Source of the DNA: Desulfobulbaceae bacterium
GTDB lineage: Bacteria; Desulfobacterota; Desulfobulbia; Desulfobulbales; Desulfocapsaceae
Direction: 5' to 3'
Length of the DNA: 10,954 nucleotides
NCBI GenBank assembly: GCA_024643445.1
Contig: JAHEMX010000078.1
Span: 1-10,954, forward strand
Numbering within the stretch: the stretch's first letter is position 1; every line of letters begins with the position of its first letter. Below are positions 1 to 5,443 of the stretch, piece after piece. Below the pieces are notes generated by a model. That model did not search any database, was not told where the DNA came from, and saw nothing but the letters and a program-made list of their open reading frames with translations. The position numbers and the translations under genes were made by a program.

Positions 1-61
1 GTGATTTACATCCCTGAAGTATGGCAAATCACCAGTCTCCTTGACAAGTGCGAGTTCTCAA

Positions 62-100
62 CTGGTGAAATATTCGGGTTCATGCAACCCGGGAAACCAG
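62..100. other. Nested inverted repeat (possible RNA hairpin)
   Basis: An outer pair CTGGT (62-66) / ACCAG (96-100) encloses an inner perfect 6-bp pair CGGGTT (75-80) / AACCCG (86-91) around the 5-base loop CATGC. No T-run follows on either side, so it is not a classical intrinsic terminator. It is followed closely by the 11-base palindrome CACCA-A-TGGTG at 115-125. It could be an RNA structure at the end of an upstream transcript or a protein-binding dyad; the sequence does not decide. Confidence 0.3.
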
Positions 101-227
101 ATTCTTTGCGACATCACCAATGGTGCCACCAGATAACTCAGGGTGGGTGGACGTGACGGTGGCGTTTGAAAGACTTGCCTGCTCGGAAGAACAAAGGTAG
201 TCTGGCATGATTGAGAATATTGGCAGA

Positions 228-254
228 GACCCGACACTCGGTGTGATCCGGGTC
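228..254. other. Bulged inverted repeat upstream of the LtnD-like gene
   Basis: GACCCG (228-233) pairs with CGGGTC (249-254), and directly inside it ACAC (234-237) pairs with GTGT (241-244) around the loop TCG. This gives a 10-bp stem with a 4-base bulge (GATC) on one side. It lies about 64 bases upstream of the ATG at 318. There is no T-run after it. A leader hairpin or a regulator-binding dyad are both possible; the role is inferred only. Confidence 0.3.
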
Positions 255-317
255 CTGCTCTATCAGGGTATCGGAAGCATCCGGTGATAAACATAAAAAT
301 GAGAATGAGGCAGGGAT

Positions 318-1223
318 ATGCACGGGAAAAAGCACTCGGTAGCGGTAGTCGGACTTGGTTCCATGGGAATGGGAGCCGCACGGTCATGTATCAGGTCGGG
401 TCTGGAGACCTATGGCATCGATATCAACAGCAAGGCTCTCAAGGTCCTGAGTGAAGCGGGCGCCAGGGGAGTATCCTCAAGCGGCGATGAATTTTCTCGG
501 GAAGTTGACAGCGTGCTGCTGCTTGTCGTCAGCGCCAAACAGGTCAGGCAGGTGCTTTTTGAGAACGCTCTGGCTGAAAAAGTACGACCCGGCACAGCAA
601 TCATGGTGTCAGCCACCATCTCGGCCCAGGACGCAATCGATATCAACTCGCACCTTGCTGAAAAAGACCTGATCATGCTCGATGCCCCCGTTTCAGGTGG
701 TAGCGCCAAGGCGAACATCGGGGAAATGACGGTTATGGCCGCCGGATCGGATGAAGCATTTACAAAGCTCCAACCCGTGCTCGATGCCGTTGCAGCTAAG
801 GTCTACCGGGTGGGTTCTGAGATCGGTATGGGAGCCACCGTAAAAATCATTCACCAGATGTTGGCCGGTGTCCACATTGCAGCCGGTGCCGAAGCCATGG
901 CCATGGCGGCAAAGGCGAACATCCCGCTGGATCTGATATATGAAGTCGTGACGAATGCGGCTGGTAATTCCTGGATGTTTGAAAACAGGATGAAACACGT
1001 ACTGGACGGCGATTACACGCCACAATCCATGGTTGATATTTTTGTGAAGGATCTTGGCCTGGTAACCGATACCGCCCAGTCACTCAACTTCCCTCTCTAC
1101 CTGGCCAGCACCGCCTATCAGATGTTCACTGCCGCCAGTAACGCCGGCCATGGCATGGAAGATGACAGCGCGGTCATCAAAATTTTCCAGGGCGTTGAAT
1201 TGCCAAAAAAGAAAGGTGATTAA
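318..1223 (+). CDS. ltnD: L-threonate dehydrogenase-like oxidoreductase (3-hydroxyisobutyrate dehydrogenase superfamily)
   Basis: This cytosolic beta-hydroxyacid dehydrogenase is predicted to oxidise L-threonate to 2-oxo-tetronate with NAD. The 301 residues match the usual length of the superfamily. Residues 12-17 (GLGSMG) are the Rossmann nucleotide-binding loop. DAPVSGG at 122-128 is the substrate-binding signature, K176 sits where the catalytic lysine is expected, and KDLGL at 244-248 is the conserved C-terminal motif. The block around K176 reads KIIHQ, not the K-x-x-N-N of ordinary 3-hydroxyisobutyrate dehydrogenases. Together with the GNSWMFENR stretch (216-224) and the DDSAVIKIF stretch (282-290), this resembles LtnD/YgbJ as I remember it. 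The start has a TGAGG sequence at 306-310. The usual pathway partners (a 4-carbon acid-sugar kinase, isomerase and aldolase) are not downstream; only 317 bp are visible upstream. The subfamily call is good; the exact substrate is inferred. Confidence 0.85.
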   Translation: MHGKKHSVAVVGLGSMGMGAARSCIRSGLETYGIDINSKALKVLSEAGARGVSSSGDEFSREVDSVLLLVVSAKQVRQVLFENALAEKVRPGTAIMVSATISAQDAIDINSHLAEKDLIMLDAPVSGGSAKANIGEMTVMAAGSDEAFTKLQPVLDAVAAKVYRVGSEIGMGATVKIIHQMLAGVHIAAGAEAMAMAAKANIPLDLIYEVVTNAAGNSWMFENRMKHVLDGDYTPQSMVDIFVKDLGLVTDTAQSLNFPLYLASTAYQMFTAASNAGHGMEDDSAVIKIFQGVELPKKKGD

Positions 1224-1378
1224 ACAGGTTACTCTATTAGTGAAGCATTCCCCGGAGTGGGACGCACCATCCCTTTTCGATATACCTCGGGAACCCCATC
1301 ATGATACATGTGAAGGCTCCTGAGGTGCATCGCAACTCGCGATAAACGCACGCCGAACGGTTTATACTCCCGGCACCC

Positions 1379-1720
1379 TTACGCCGCCTTTAATCTCGAC
1401 TCCCAGGCCGGATCGAGCCGGACATCCCCCGTTTTCTTACTGTACCTTCCCTGTAAAACAATTAATTCCGGGTAGTTGTCCAGAGAGCTGTAATCCCTGA
1501 CGTGGATATCCTCTGCGTTCACCTTCATCGCCTCAAATACCCGCACACGATATTCATGGCGCGTTTCCGGGCAAGACCGCTCAACGGCCATGAGGTTCCA
1601 GACCCACTCGGCCTCTTCACTCAGGTCAACAACCATATACCTGGCAACAGGCTCGGGAATGGTTCTTGAACCGCCCTGCGATCCCTGCTCCGCAGATTTC
1701 TGCCAGAATCTCCAGTTCAT
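1379..1720 (-). CDS. Hypothetical 113-residue soluble protein
   Basis: I do not recognise this protein. It is read from an ATG at 1720 (protein begins MNWRFWQKS), chosen because a near-perfect AGGAGG (1728-1733) lies seven bases upstream. An in-frame ATG seven codons earlier, at 1741, has no such site and would place the Shine-Dalgarno inside the gene. The product is hydrophilic with one Cys, no signal peptide and no membrane segment. A Gly/Ser-rich linker near residues 11-18 precedes a Trp/Glu-rich core and a basic C-terminus. It is the last gene of the minus-strand block, 217 bp after the major facilitator gene, and converges with the LtnD-like gene. The strong ribosome site and clean reading frame support a real gene; the function is unknown. 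Confidence 0.65.
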   Translation of the reverse strand: MNWRFWQKSAEQGSQGGSRTIPEPVARYMVVDLSEEAEWVWNLMAVERSCPETRHEYRVRVFEAMKVNAEDIHVRDYSSLDNYPELIVLQGRYSKKTGDVRLDPAWESRLKAA

Positions 1721-1727
1721 CGATTTT

Positions 1728-1733
1728 CCTCCT
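1728..1733 (-). promoter_or_regulatory. Strong Shine-Dalgarno for the 113-residue protein
   Basis: Read on the minus strand this is AGGAGG, seven bases before the ATG at 1720. It is the strongest ribosome binding site I found in the window, and it decides the start of the small protein against the upstream in-frame ATG at 1741. Confidence 0.7.
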
Positions 1734-1835
1734 CTTTTCATTCATTTTCAGCATCTGGTCGTGCGGTGAAGCTCAAACAAACACAACCACCTCAAGACGA
1801 ATAAACGGAGCGTGCCGATTCTGTTATCCGGGCGT

Positions 1836-1863
1836 AGGAAAGCCTTATCAAAGCCTCTTTCCT
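1836..1863. other. 7-bp inverted repeat between the MFS gene and the small gene
   Basis: AGGAAAG (1836-1842) and CTTTCCT (1857-1863) are perfect reverse complements around a 14-base loop. They lie about 75 bp past the major facilitator stop codon and about 115 bp before the start of the small protein. No T-run follows on the minus strand, so a terminator call would be weak; an operator or an mRNA hairpin is equally possible. Confidence 0.3.
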
Positions 1864-1921
1864 CAATAAGAAAATAAGGATTTGTGCCGCTCATGTGAAG
1901 GGGCGTCCGAATGGGATTATG

Positions 1922-1947
1922 CGGCAGTGCCGTCAAGTTAACTGCCG
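1922..1947. other. 7-bp inverted repeat overlapping the MFS stop codon
   Basis: CGGCAGT (1922-1928) and ACTGCCG (1941-1947) are perfect reverse complements, with the TAA stop codon of the transporter gene (1938-1940) in the loop. No T-run follows on the minus strand. It may stabilise the 3' end of the transporter mRNA, but it is not a classical intrinsic terminator. Confidence 0.3.
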
Positions 1948-3122
1948 TCTTCCTGTTTCCAGCCGTACAGGCCCCAGGCAAGGGAAAGCAACCCCAGGCA
2001 GGTCAGTCCTGCCGAAGACCAGGAAACAGCGGTAATGCCCCCGAGTTCCCAGAGAAAACCGCCGAGGACGACCCCGATCATCCGGCCGATACCGGCAGTT
2101 GCGTAAAAGCCGGCCATCATCGTTGCCCGGGACTGTGGAATGATCTCGGTGCTGAGTGAGAAACTTGTTACAATGCTCAGCTCAAAGGCGAAGAAAACAA
2201 AGAACATGCCGACCATCGCCGCCGGCAAAGACGCCCCGAGAAGGGGCAGGAGCAGATACGCCGCCACGGCCAGGCCTAGGCCCACGCTGATCGTTTTCTT
2301 CAGTCCAAGCCGATCAGCGAACAACGCGGTGGCCGATTCACCAAGCAGCTCGGCGCTGCCGATTGCCACGGTGCTGAAGCCAAGGGTGACGATACTTGCC
2401 AGAAACTCCTGTTCGAACCAGGCCCCATAGGTGACGAACAGGCTGTCATTTGCCACTGATATCCAGAAGCCAAAGGCCAGCATGCCGGCAGCGGGCCGGA
2501 TCTGGATCAGCTGTTTAAGCGATGAAAAAAGACCGGGCCGTTTCTTGGTCAGATCGGCAACGGGCCTGTCGGGAGGAAAAATCCGGCCAAGACCTGCCCA
2601 GCTGATCGCTCCGAAGAGGGCGAACAGGAAAAACGCACTGCGAAATCCGGCATGATCGATTATCAGAGCAAGGGCCGGAATGCCAATGAGGGTACTGCCG
2701 GCCCAGGCCATCTCGACAACCCCTATCACCCGCCCCCGCCGCTCAAAAGGCACCGTACTGCCGATAAAGGCCTGGATCGCCGGATCGAATATCGTTTTGC
2801 CAAAACTGGCAATTACCAGGCCGAGAAAGACCGGCCAGTAGGTAGGCACCAGGCCGCAGAGGAGCATCCCTACGGCGAGCACACCAAGGCCGCTTCTCAT
2901 CATGAACCGGTAACCGAAGCGATCCGCAAGCGGGCCGCTGAGCACACCGAGCAGGGCGCTAAACTGGGTTGTGGCAATTATCGAGGTGACTGCCGCAAGC
3001 GGCACCTCAAGGCTTCGGCTCAGAGCCGGCGCAAACGGGTAGATAAACCGGCGCGCCGTATTGAGCAGCAGCCGGAAAAGCGTAGCAATAAGGATCTGTC
3101 TGGCGAGCGGTGATAGCATCAT
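1938..3122 (-). CDS. Major facilitator superfamily transporter
   Basis: This is a secondary transporter of the inner membrane with unknown substrate. From the ATG at 3122 the protein has 394 residues and the alternating hydrophobic pattern expected of 12 helices in two halves. The loop between helices 2 and 3 carries motif A (GPLADRFGYR, residues 63-72), and a degenerate copy (ADRLGLKK) occurs at the matching loop of the second half. A hydrophilic central loop with DRPVADLTKKR separates the halves. The frame is open up to an ATG at 3281, but the extra 53 residues are polar and not transporter-like. The tandem ATGs at 3122 and 3119 follow AGGAG closely, so I place the start there. The gene lies 171 bp downstream of the EamA transporter on the same strand. 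Efflux of a small molecule is a common role for this type, but the substrate cannot be read from the sequence. Confidence 0.85.
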   Translation of the reverse strand: MMLSPLARQILIATLFRLLLNTARRFIYPFAPALSRSLEVPLAAVTSIIATTQFSALLGVLSGPLADRFGYRFMMRSGLGVLAVGMLLCGLVPTYWPVFLGLVIASFGKTIFDPAIQAFIGSTVPFERRGRVIGVVEMAWAGSTLIGIPALALIIDHAGFRSAFFLFALFGAISWAGLGRIFPPDRPVADLTKKRPGLFSSLKQLIQIRPAAGMLAFGFWISVANDSLFVTYGAWFEQEFLASIVTLGFSTVAIGSAELLGESATALFADRLGLKKTISVGLGLAVAAYLLLPLLGASLPAAMVGMFFVFFAFELSIVTSFSLSTEIIPQSRATMMAGFYATAGIGRMIGVVLGGFLWELGGITAVSWSSAGLTCLGLLSLAWGLYGWKQEDGS

Positions 3123-3256
3123 TCTCCTGTCGTTCTTCCTTTCTGGTGGTCGTTCCAGGGTCATGCGAAGCACCGGTTCAGCAATAACGAAGAGCTCCTT
3201 GACTGGAAGCTGAAAAGCAACTGCTTTCGAGCACTCCTGCGATCCGGACGGTATGT

Positions 3257-3289
3257 ACCGGCAGGAAAAGACCATGCTCACCTGCCGGT
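3257..3289. other. Perfect 9-bp inverted repeat between two transporter genes
   Basis: ACCGGCAGG (3257-3265) and CCTGCCGGT (3281-3289) are exact reverse complements around a 15-base loop. The dyad lies only a few bases past the EamA stop codon (3294-3296) and about 135 bp upstream of the major facilitator start. It has no T-run on the minus-strand side. It may be a factor-independent processing or attenuation hairpin between the two genes, or an operator for the major facilitator gene. Confidence 0.45.
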
Positions 3290-3293
3290 GATT

Positions 3294-4178
3294 CTAGCGT
3301 TTTTCTTTGTTTACCAGCACGGTTGTCATCAGGATACCGGAAAAAATCAGGATGATGCCCTTCAGGTGGTATGGATAAATGGCCTCACCCAGGAAAATGA
3401 CGGCAAGAATAGTGCTGAACACGGGCATCAGGTGGATAAAGACCCCGGCCCGGTTCGCCCCGATAATCCTGACGGCCCGGTTCCAGAAAATAAAAGCAAG
3501 TATCGAGGCAAAGAGTGCGACATAGAGTATCGTAACAATGGTCGACACATTGAGTGTCATGCTTTTGCCGCCCATCATCTCCATCAGGTAAAGGGGCAGG
3601 ATTGCAGCAAGTCCGATGATAACGATACCTGACTGGTAGGCAAATGGATGCAGCCCTTTCGGATATCGCCGCAGATTTGCGGAGTAGAGCGCCCAGAAAA
3701 AGGCGGCTGCCAATACCAGCAGATCACCGCGGTTGAAGGTAACCGCCAGCAGTTGCGCCATCTCCCCCCTGGAAATAATGAGCAGCACACCGCCAAGGGA
3801 AACCAGGACCCCCAGGCATTGCCGGGGGCTCATCCTCTCATGGTACAGAAGCCATGAAAACAGTGCGATAAGGACCGGGATGCAGGAATTGACCAGAACC
3901 GCATTAATTGCTGTGGTACTCTGCATTGCCATATAAATCAGGGTGTTAAACCCCGCCACACCCAATAGCCCCTGCAGGGCGATAAAACCAAGGTGTCGGT
4001 GCAGCATGCTTCGCTGCCTCCACAGATGGCTGAAACCGAAGAGGGAGAGTATGGCCAGGGCAACGCTCCAGCGCCAGAAGGACAGACCAAGTGGCGGGAT
4101 ATCAGCATGCATGCCGCGGCTGAGCACAAAGTTTCCAGACCAGAACAGGGTTGTTAAAATCAATAAGAGGTAAGGCAT
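3294..4178 (-). CDS. EamA/DMT-family transporter
   Basis: This is a ten-helix inner-membrane transporter of the drug/metabolite superfamily. Its 294 residues match the family's usual length and show two internally repeated EamA halves, roughly residues 1-135 and 150-290. The first half opens with the typical LLILTTLFWSGNFVLSR segment and contains the pattern ending in NAVLVNSCIPVLIALFSWLLYHE. The second half has LAAAFFWALYSANLRR and the matching HLMPVFSTILAVIFLGE helix with its conserved Pro and Glu. The C-terminus is short and basic (VNKEKR). Members move amino acids, nucleosides or drugs; the substrate here is unknown. The ATG at 4178 starts exactly at the first helix but has no clear Shine-Dalgarno within 15 bases. 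A hairpin at 4192-4208 lies just upstream. The gene follows the DnaJ-like gene by 153 bp. Confidence 0.88.
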   Translation of the reverse strand: MPYLLLILTTLFWSGNFVLSRGMHADIPPLGLSFWRWSVALAILSLFGFSHLWRQRSMLHRHLGFIALQGLLGVAGFNTLIYMAMQSTTAINAVLVNSCIPVLIALFSWLLYHERMSPRQCLGVLVSLGGVLLIISRGEMAQLLAVTFNRGDLLVLAAAFFWALYSANLRRYPKGLHPFAYQSGIVIIGLAAILPLYLMEMMGGKSMTLNVSTIVTILYVALFASILAFIFWNRAVRIIGANRAGVFIHLMPVFSTILAVIFLGEAIYPYHLKGIILIFSGILMTTVLVNKEKR

Positions 4179-4191
4179 GGTAATATGAATT

Positions 4192-4208
4192 GCGCCTTCG
4201 AGTGGCGC
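4192..4208 (-). promoter_or_regulatory. Leader hairpin before the EamA gene
   Basis: GCGCC (4192-4196) and GGCGC (4204-4208) form a perfect GC-rich 5-bp stem with a 7-base loop, ending 13 bases from the ATG at 4178. As no good ribosome site is visible for this gene, the hairpin could shape translation initiation. This is inference from position only. Confidence 0.3.
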
Positions 4209-4271
4209 TGTCTGCAGTGAATGATTTCAATCGCCGGGGCTGGAGGATGCGGATACAAGGTCCAGCCGGAA

Positions 4272-4291
4272 TGACGTTGAATAAGACGTCA
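4272..4291. promoter_or_regulatory. Candidate operator TGACGT-N8-ACGTCA upstream of the EamA gene
   Basis: Perfect 6-bp arms (4272-4277 and 4286-4291) with an 8-base spacer lie about 94 bp upstream of the EamA start and 41 bp past the DnaJ-like stop. The spacing of about one and a half helical turns between arm centres would suit a dimeric helix-turn-helix regulator. There is no T-run, so a terminator is unlikely. No regulator gene is adjacent to match it with. Confidence 0.35.
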
Positions 4292-4331
4292 CAATCAGGT
4301 CGTATGCGATCAGCTCAAAACCGCCAGCGAG

Positions 4332-5129
4332 TTATTGTTCTTCTTTCAGCTCAAGGTAAAGATCTCCCCGTCCCTGCTTTCCCTGCGCTCCTTTTCCGGC
4401 AATGCGCAGCTTTTGCCCGCTGCGGCTGGCCGGCGGTATTTTCACTTTCAGCAGTTCCTGCCCATCCGGCCCTTGTGAAACGACCTGGACAACTTTTCCC
4501 CGGCGGAATTCTTCCGCCGTCAAAGGGGTTATGTAGGTGATATCGAGGCCTGAAGGAGCCGTTGCTTTCGGGCCTGCCGGCTCTTTTGCTTTTGTTCGGC
4601 CGAGCAGCGCACCGATGCCGGTGCCGAAACGTTTCAGCACCGAGTCCTTAGCCGACAATTCCTTCCTGGCGGATCTGAGAAGTGCCGGCCCGGCAAGCGA
4701 ACCGAACAGAAAAAGACCGCCGAATAAGAGCGACCCTTTACCGCCAAAAAAGCTCTTCCGGACAAAAGAGGAATTGGCGCGAAACCCTGATCGTTCAAAC
4801 TCCCGGAGCAAGCCCTGGAACATCTGCTGAAAACGGGGATCACGGAACAGGTCTCGCAGAATATCTTCCTGGCTGTAGGTAAACCCTTCTGTGCCACTCG
4901 TCCCGTTCCAGGTAGAGCCGGTTGCCCTGGCACTATCATAGGCCCGCTTTTTCTCAGGGTCGGTAAGCACACCGTAGGCCTCTGCTATCTCTTTAAACCG
5001 GCTCTCCGCCTCCGGGTCATCAGGATTGCGATCCGGATGGTATTGCATGGCAAGTTTCCGGTATTTCCGTCGAATGTCCTCTTCGCTAAAATCCGGGGTA
5101 ACTCCGAGTATCTGGTAATAGTCTTTCAT
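4332..5129 (-). CDS. DnaJ-like co-chaperone with J domain, hydrophobic segment and single C-terminal domain
   Basis: This is a predicted Hsp70 (DnaK) co-chaperone. Counting from the ATG at 5129 (265 residues), a canonical J domain fills residues 2-66, starting KDYYQILGV and carrying the HPD motif at 31-33, which stimulates the DnaK ATPase. A linker follows with an Arg/Phe-rich stretch ([12 protein letters not shown]). Then comes a Gly/Leu/Phe-rich hydrophobic segment at about 131-151, long enough to span or enter a membrane. Only one substrate-binding C-terminal domain follows (about 196-262), with [12 protein letters not shown] and GDLYLEL. There is no zinc-finger domain, no cysteine at all, and no second C-terminal domain, so it is neither a class A DnaJ nor a complete CbpA. 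The start is ambiguous: an ATG at 5150 adds seven residues and has AGGA close upstream, while 5129 fits where J domains begin. It is divergent from the cytochrome operon. Confidence 0.85.
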   Translation of the reverse strand: MKDYYQILGVTPDFSEEDIRRKYRKLAMQYHPDRNPDDPEAESRFKEIAEAYGVLTDPEKKRAYDSARATGSTWNGTSGTEGFTYSQEDILRDLFRDPRFQQMFQGLLREFERSGFRANSSFVRKSFFGGKGSLLFGGLFLFGSLAGPALLRSARKELSAKDSVLKRFGTGIGALLGRTKAKEPAGPKATAPSGLDITYITPLTAEEFRRGKVVQVVSQGPDGQELLKVKIPPASRSGQKLRIAGKGAQGKQGRGDLYLELKEEQ

Positions 5130-5361
5130 TGTCCGCTGCGTCCTGCCCATTGCATCCTGTTAATCATATGCCCGTCGGGTTGCTAAAAATTTTGGCTTAA
5201 TCTTCTTCTCTGCCAACGCGGGGGGAATGGCTGTTCCCCTGGCTGCCAACTGCACTATATGGAGCGTTTCCCGTTATCGCAACGCTTAGTTTGAAAAGGC
5301 GGGAATCACCCTGCTGCTCCGCTGCCGAAGCGCCAGCCCGGCGGCACGGTACCTATAAGTG

Positions 5362-5390
5362 TTGTGTGATCTTCAAGAGTCGTCTAATAT
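5362..5390 (+). promoter_or_regulatory. Candidate sigma70-type promoter of the cytochrome operon
   Basis: TTGTGT (5362-5367) and TAATAT (5385-5390) are separated by 17 bases, with three and four of six matches to the consensus. This would start transcription near 5397 and leave a leader of about 45 bases before the ATG at 5444. An alternative -10, TATAAC at 5388-5393, matches better but sits 20 bases from the -35. Assigned by position and similarity only. Confidence 0.4.
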
Positions 5391-5403
5391 AACATCTTGT
5401 TAT
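5389..5403. promoter_or_regulatory. Candidate operator overlapping the operon's -10/start region
   Basis: ATAACA (5389-5394) and TGTTAT (5398-5403) form a perfect 6-bp dyad around TCT. It overlaps the predicted -10 and transcription start of the cytochrome operon, where a bound repressor would block initiation. It does not match the FNR (TTGAT-N4-ATCAA) or CRP consensus. The regulator is unknown. Confidence 0.4.
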
Positions 5404-5412
5404 CCTTACTCT

Positions 5413-5430
5413 CCCTTTCACAATAAAGGG
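5413..5430 (+). promoter_or_regulatory. Leader hairpin that includes the AAAGGG sequence before cytochrome b
   Basis: CCCTTT (5413-5418) and AAAGGG (5425-5430) are perfect reverse complements with a 6-base loop. The 3' arm is the only purine-rich stretch resembling a Shine-Dalgarno upstream of the ATG at 5444, apart from GAAGAG directly abutting the ATG, though at 13 bases it is farther than usual. If the leader RNA folds, this site would be masked, so translation of the operon could be controlled here. This is inferred from geometry. Confidence 0.35.
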
Positions 5431-5443
5431 TACTTTTGAAGAG

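Larger units (their letters stand above)
1..317. other. Upstream region without a recognisable gene
   Basis: No frame in this stretch gives a protein I recognise. The plus frame beginning at base 1 stays open to a TGA at 154-156 (51 codons). Its translation is rich in Trp, His and Gln with no family signature, so it could be the tail of an upstream gene or chance. The region holds several dyads, listed separately at 62-100, 115-125 and 228-254, and ends with the likely Shine-Dalgarno sequence TGAGG at 306-310, seven bases before the ATG at 318. I could not pick out a convincing sigma70 promoter for the gene that follows. Confidence 0.5.
5151..5443. other. Divergent intergenic region between DnaJ-like gene and cytochrome operon
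   Basis: These 293 bases contain no gene I can support. They must hold the promoters of both divergent units. I see several dyads: GGGGAA (5222-5227) / TTCCCC (5234-5239) with a 6-base loop, TTCCCG (5268-5273) / CGGGAA (5300-5305) with a long loop, and the two closer to the cytochrome b start listed separately. A weak minus-strand promoter for the DnaJ-like gene may begin with TTGGCA (reverse complement of about 5242-5247), but its -10 is poor. Confidence 0.5.

Noticed and set aside
1..156. Open plus-strand frame beginning with GTG at base 1 and ending at TGA 154-156
   Set aside because: Fifty-one codons with no recognisable motif and biased to Trp/His/Gln. It overlaps a strong inverted repeat and could be chance or the tail of a truncated gene, so it is not listed as a gene.
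58..387. Minus-strand frames of 109 and 65 residues near the left edge
   Set aside because: They overlap the start of the well-supported LtnD-like gene or the dyad-rich leader, lack ribosome sites and encode low-complexity Pro/Ser/Arg-rich sequence typical of antisense shadows.
1259..1277. GGGA/TCCC hairpin followed by TTTT after ltnD as a terminator
   Set aside because: The stem is only four base pairs with a 7-base loop; too weak to call.
2652..3113. Plus-strand frame of 153 residues inside the MFS gene
   Set aside because: Highly charged, His/Arg-rich shadow of the transporter gene with no motif.
3123..3281. N-terminal extension of the MFS protein by 53 residues
   Set aside because: The extension is polar and not conserved-looking; a purine-rich site and tandem ATGs at 3122/3119 directly precede the first transporter helix.
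5362..5378. TTG...CAA pattern as an FNR or Rex site upstream of cytochrome b
   Set aside because: Only the outer three bases are symmetric and the inner bases do not match either consensus.
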